Positions 10,678 through 11,175 of a stretch of DNA of 11,175 bases are shown one piece after another; position 1 is the stretch's first letter, and every line of letters begins with the position of its first letter. Source of the stretch: Candidatus Altimarinota bacterium (GTDB taxonomy: Bacteria; Patescibacteriota; Gracilibacteria; UBA4473); NCBI GenBank assembly GCA_027028725.1, contig JALVIB010000036.1, positions 1 through 11,175 on the forward strand. Reading direction: 5' to 3'. The position numbers were made by a program, and so were the translations under genes. Under the pieces are notes generated by a model. That model did no database searches. It saw only the letters and a list, made by a program, of their open reading frames with translations, and was not told where the DNA came from.

Positions 10678-11175
10678 ATGCTTGAATCAAAACTAGAATT
10701 TCTCGGACTTTTGCCAGAAGAAACCAAAATCTATCTGACGCTTCTCGAATACGGAACTTCGAGCGTGGCGGCGATTTCGCGGATTACAGGCATTGGACGA
10801 GTGAATTGTTATCACTATATCAATAAACTTTTGGCGAAAGGGCTGATTACTCAATCGCAAAAATCAAAAATAAAACAGTTTACCGCAGAAAACCCGCGAA
10901 TTTTTGTAAATAAAGAGAAAGAAAAACTGAATATCGCGACGGATTTAATCCCTGAACTTCTGGCGATTTCTTCATCTAGTGGGGAAAAACCAAAGATTCA
11001 AATCTTCGAAGGTTGGGACGGCGTGAAGAACATTTTTCACAAAATGGTTGAGACAGAATCCCGCGAAATTGTAAGTTTTTCAAATTTCGACAAATTGGCG
11101 GAACTTTTGCCGACATTTTTACCGGAACATTTCGAAAAACGCCTCAAAAAAGGGATTAAAACGCGATTTATTTCG
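10678..11175 (+). CDS. TrmB-family transcriptional regulator (5' part, runs off the window)
   Basis: Open for 166 codons to the window end with no stop. It starts MLESKLEFLGLLPEETKIYL and continues LLEYGTSSVAAISRITGIGRVNCYHYINKLLAKGLI, the TrmB-type winged-helix domain (about residues 1-70). Then comes a helical linker (about 80-105) and the start of the C-terminal effector region (PKIQIFEGWDGVKNIFHKM, then FEKRLKKGIKTRFIS). TrmB-like proteins regulate sugar or general metabolism genes; the effector and targets are unknown here. It has its own promoter and a leader almost filled by a 106-bp palindromic repeat, 12 bp before the ATG. A motif copy (11059-11066) encodes ESREI. Confidence 0.9.
   Translation, partial: MLESKLEFLGLLPEETKIYLTLLEYGTSSVAAISRITGIGRVNCYHYINKLLAKGLITQSQKSKIKQFTAENPRIFVNKEKEKLNIATDLIPELLAISSSSGEKPKIQIFEGWDGVKNIFHKMVETESREIVSFSNFDKLAELLPTFLPEHFEKRLKKGIKTRFIS

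Overview
The window looks like chromosome of an AT-rich, small-genome bacterium, most plausibly a Patescibacteria/CPR lineage (inference). The reasons are single short core genes (nrdR, smpB, frr, ftsQ-like) in loose order, A-rich leaders with no Shine-Dalgarno sequence, many dispersed palindromic repeats, and a pair of long Cys-rich proteins of a kind I associate with CPR genomes. The standard code fits: every gene reads through without TGA, and none of the 12 complete genes ends in TGA.

Layout. Positions 3-92 hold the 3' end of an unrecognised gene. Positions 148-1111 (minus strand) carry smpB then nrdR. From 1226 to 5929 (plus strand) come an unknown coiled-coil protein, a CPA2-type Na+/H+ antiporter, a PduL-type phosphotransacylase, ribosome recycling factor, an FtsQ/DivIB-like POTRA protein, and a small Ala-rich lipoprotein with its own promoter and terminator. 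From 6036 to 10350 two large Cys-rich paralogs (minus strand) flank a divergent AbrB/MazF-type toxin-antitoxin operon. A TrmB-family regulator begins at 10678 and runs off the end.

How the genes relate. The first half is housekeeping: trans-translation (SmpB), control of ribonucleotide reductase (NrdR), ribosome recycling, cell division, ion homeostasis and acetyl-phosphate/acetyl-CoA exchange. No long operon is evident. Several genes have their own near-consensus promoter of the form TTGAC(A/T)-N16/17-TA(G/T/A)AAT. The second half is accessory in character: duplicated Cys-rich proteins, a toxin-antitoxin module between them, and repeats.

Three things stand out. First, the 8-mer TCCCGCGA occurs at least 23 times on the two strands. 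It sits at or just after half of the stop codons, and inside genes it is read in different reading frames, so the constraint acts on DNA and not on protein. Second, a 58-bp G/C palindromic element of the same kind as the intergenic repeats lies in frame inside both Cys-rich paralogs. Third, the paralogs have an unusual architecture: zinc-ribbon-like module, two Cys-rich repeat halves, then a second copy of the zinc-ribbon-like module.
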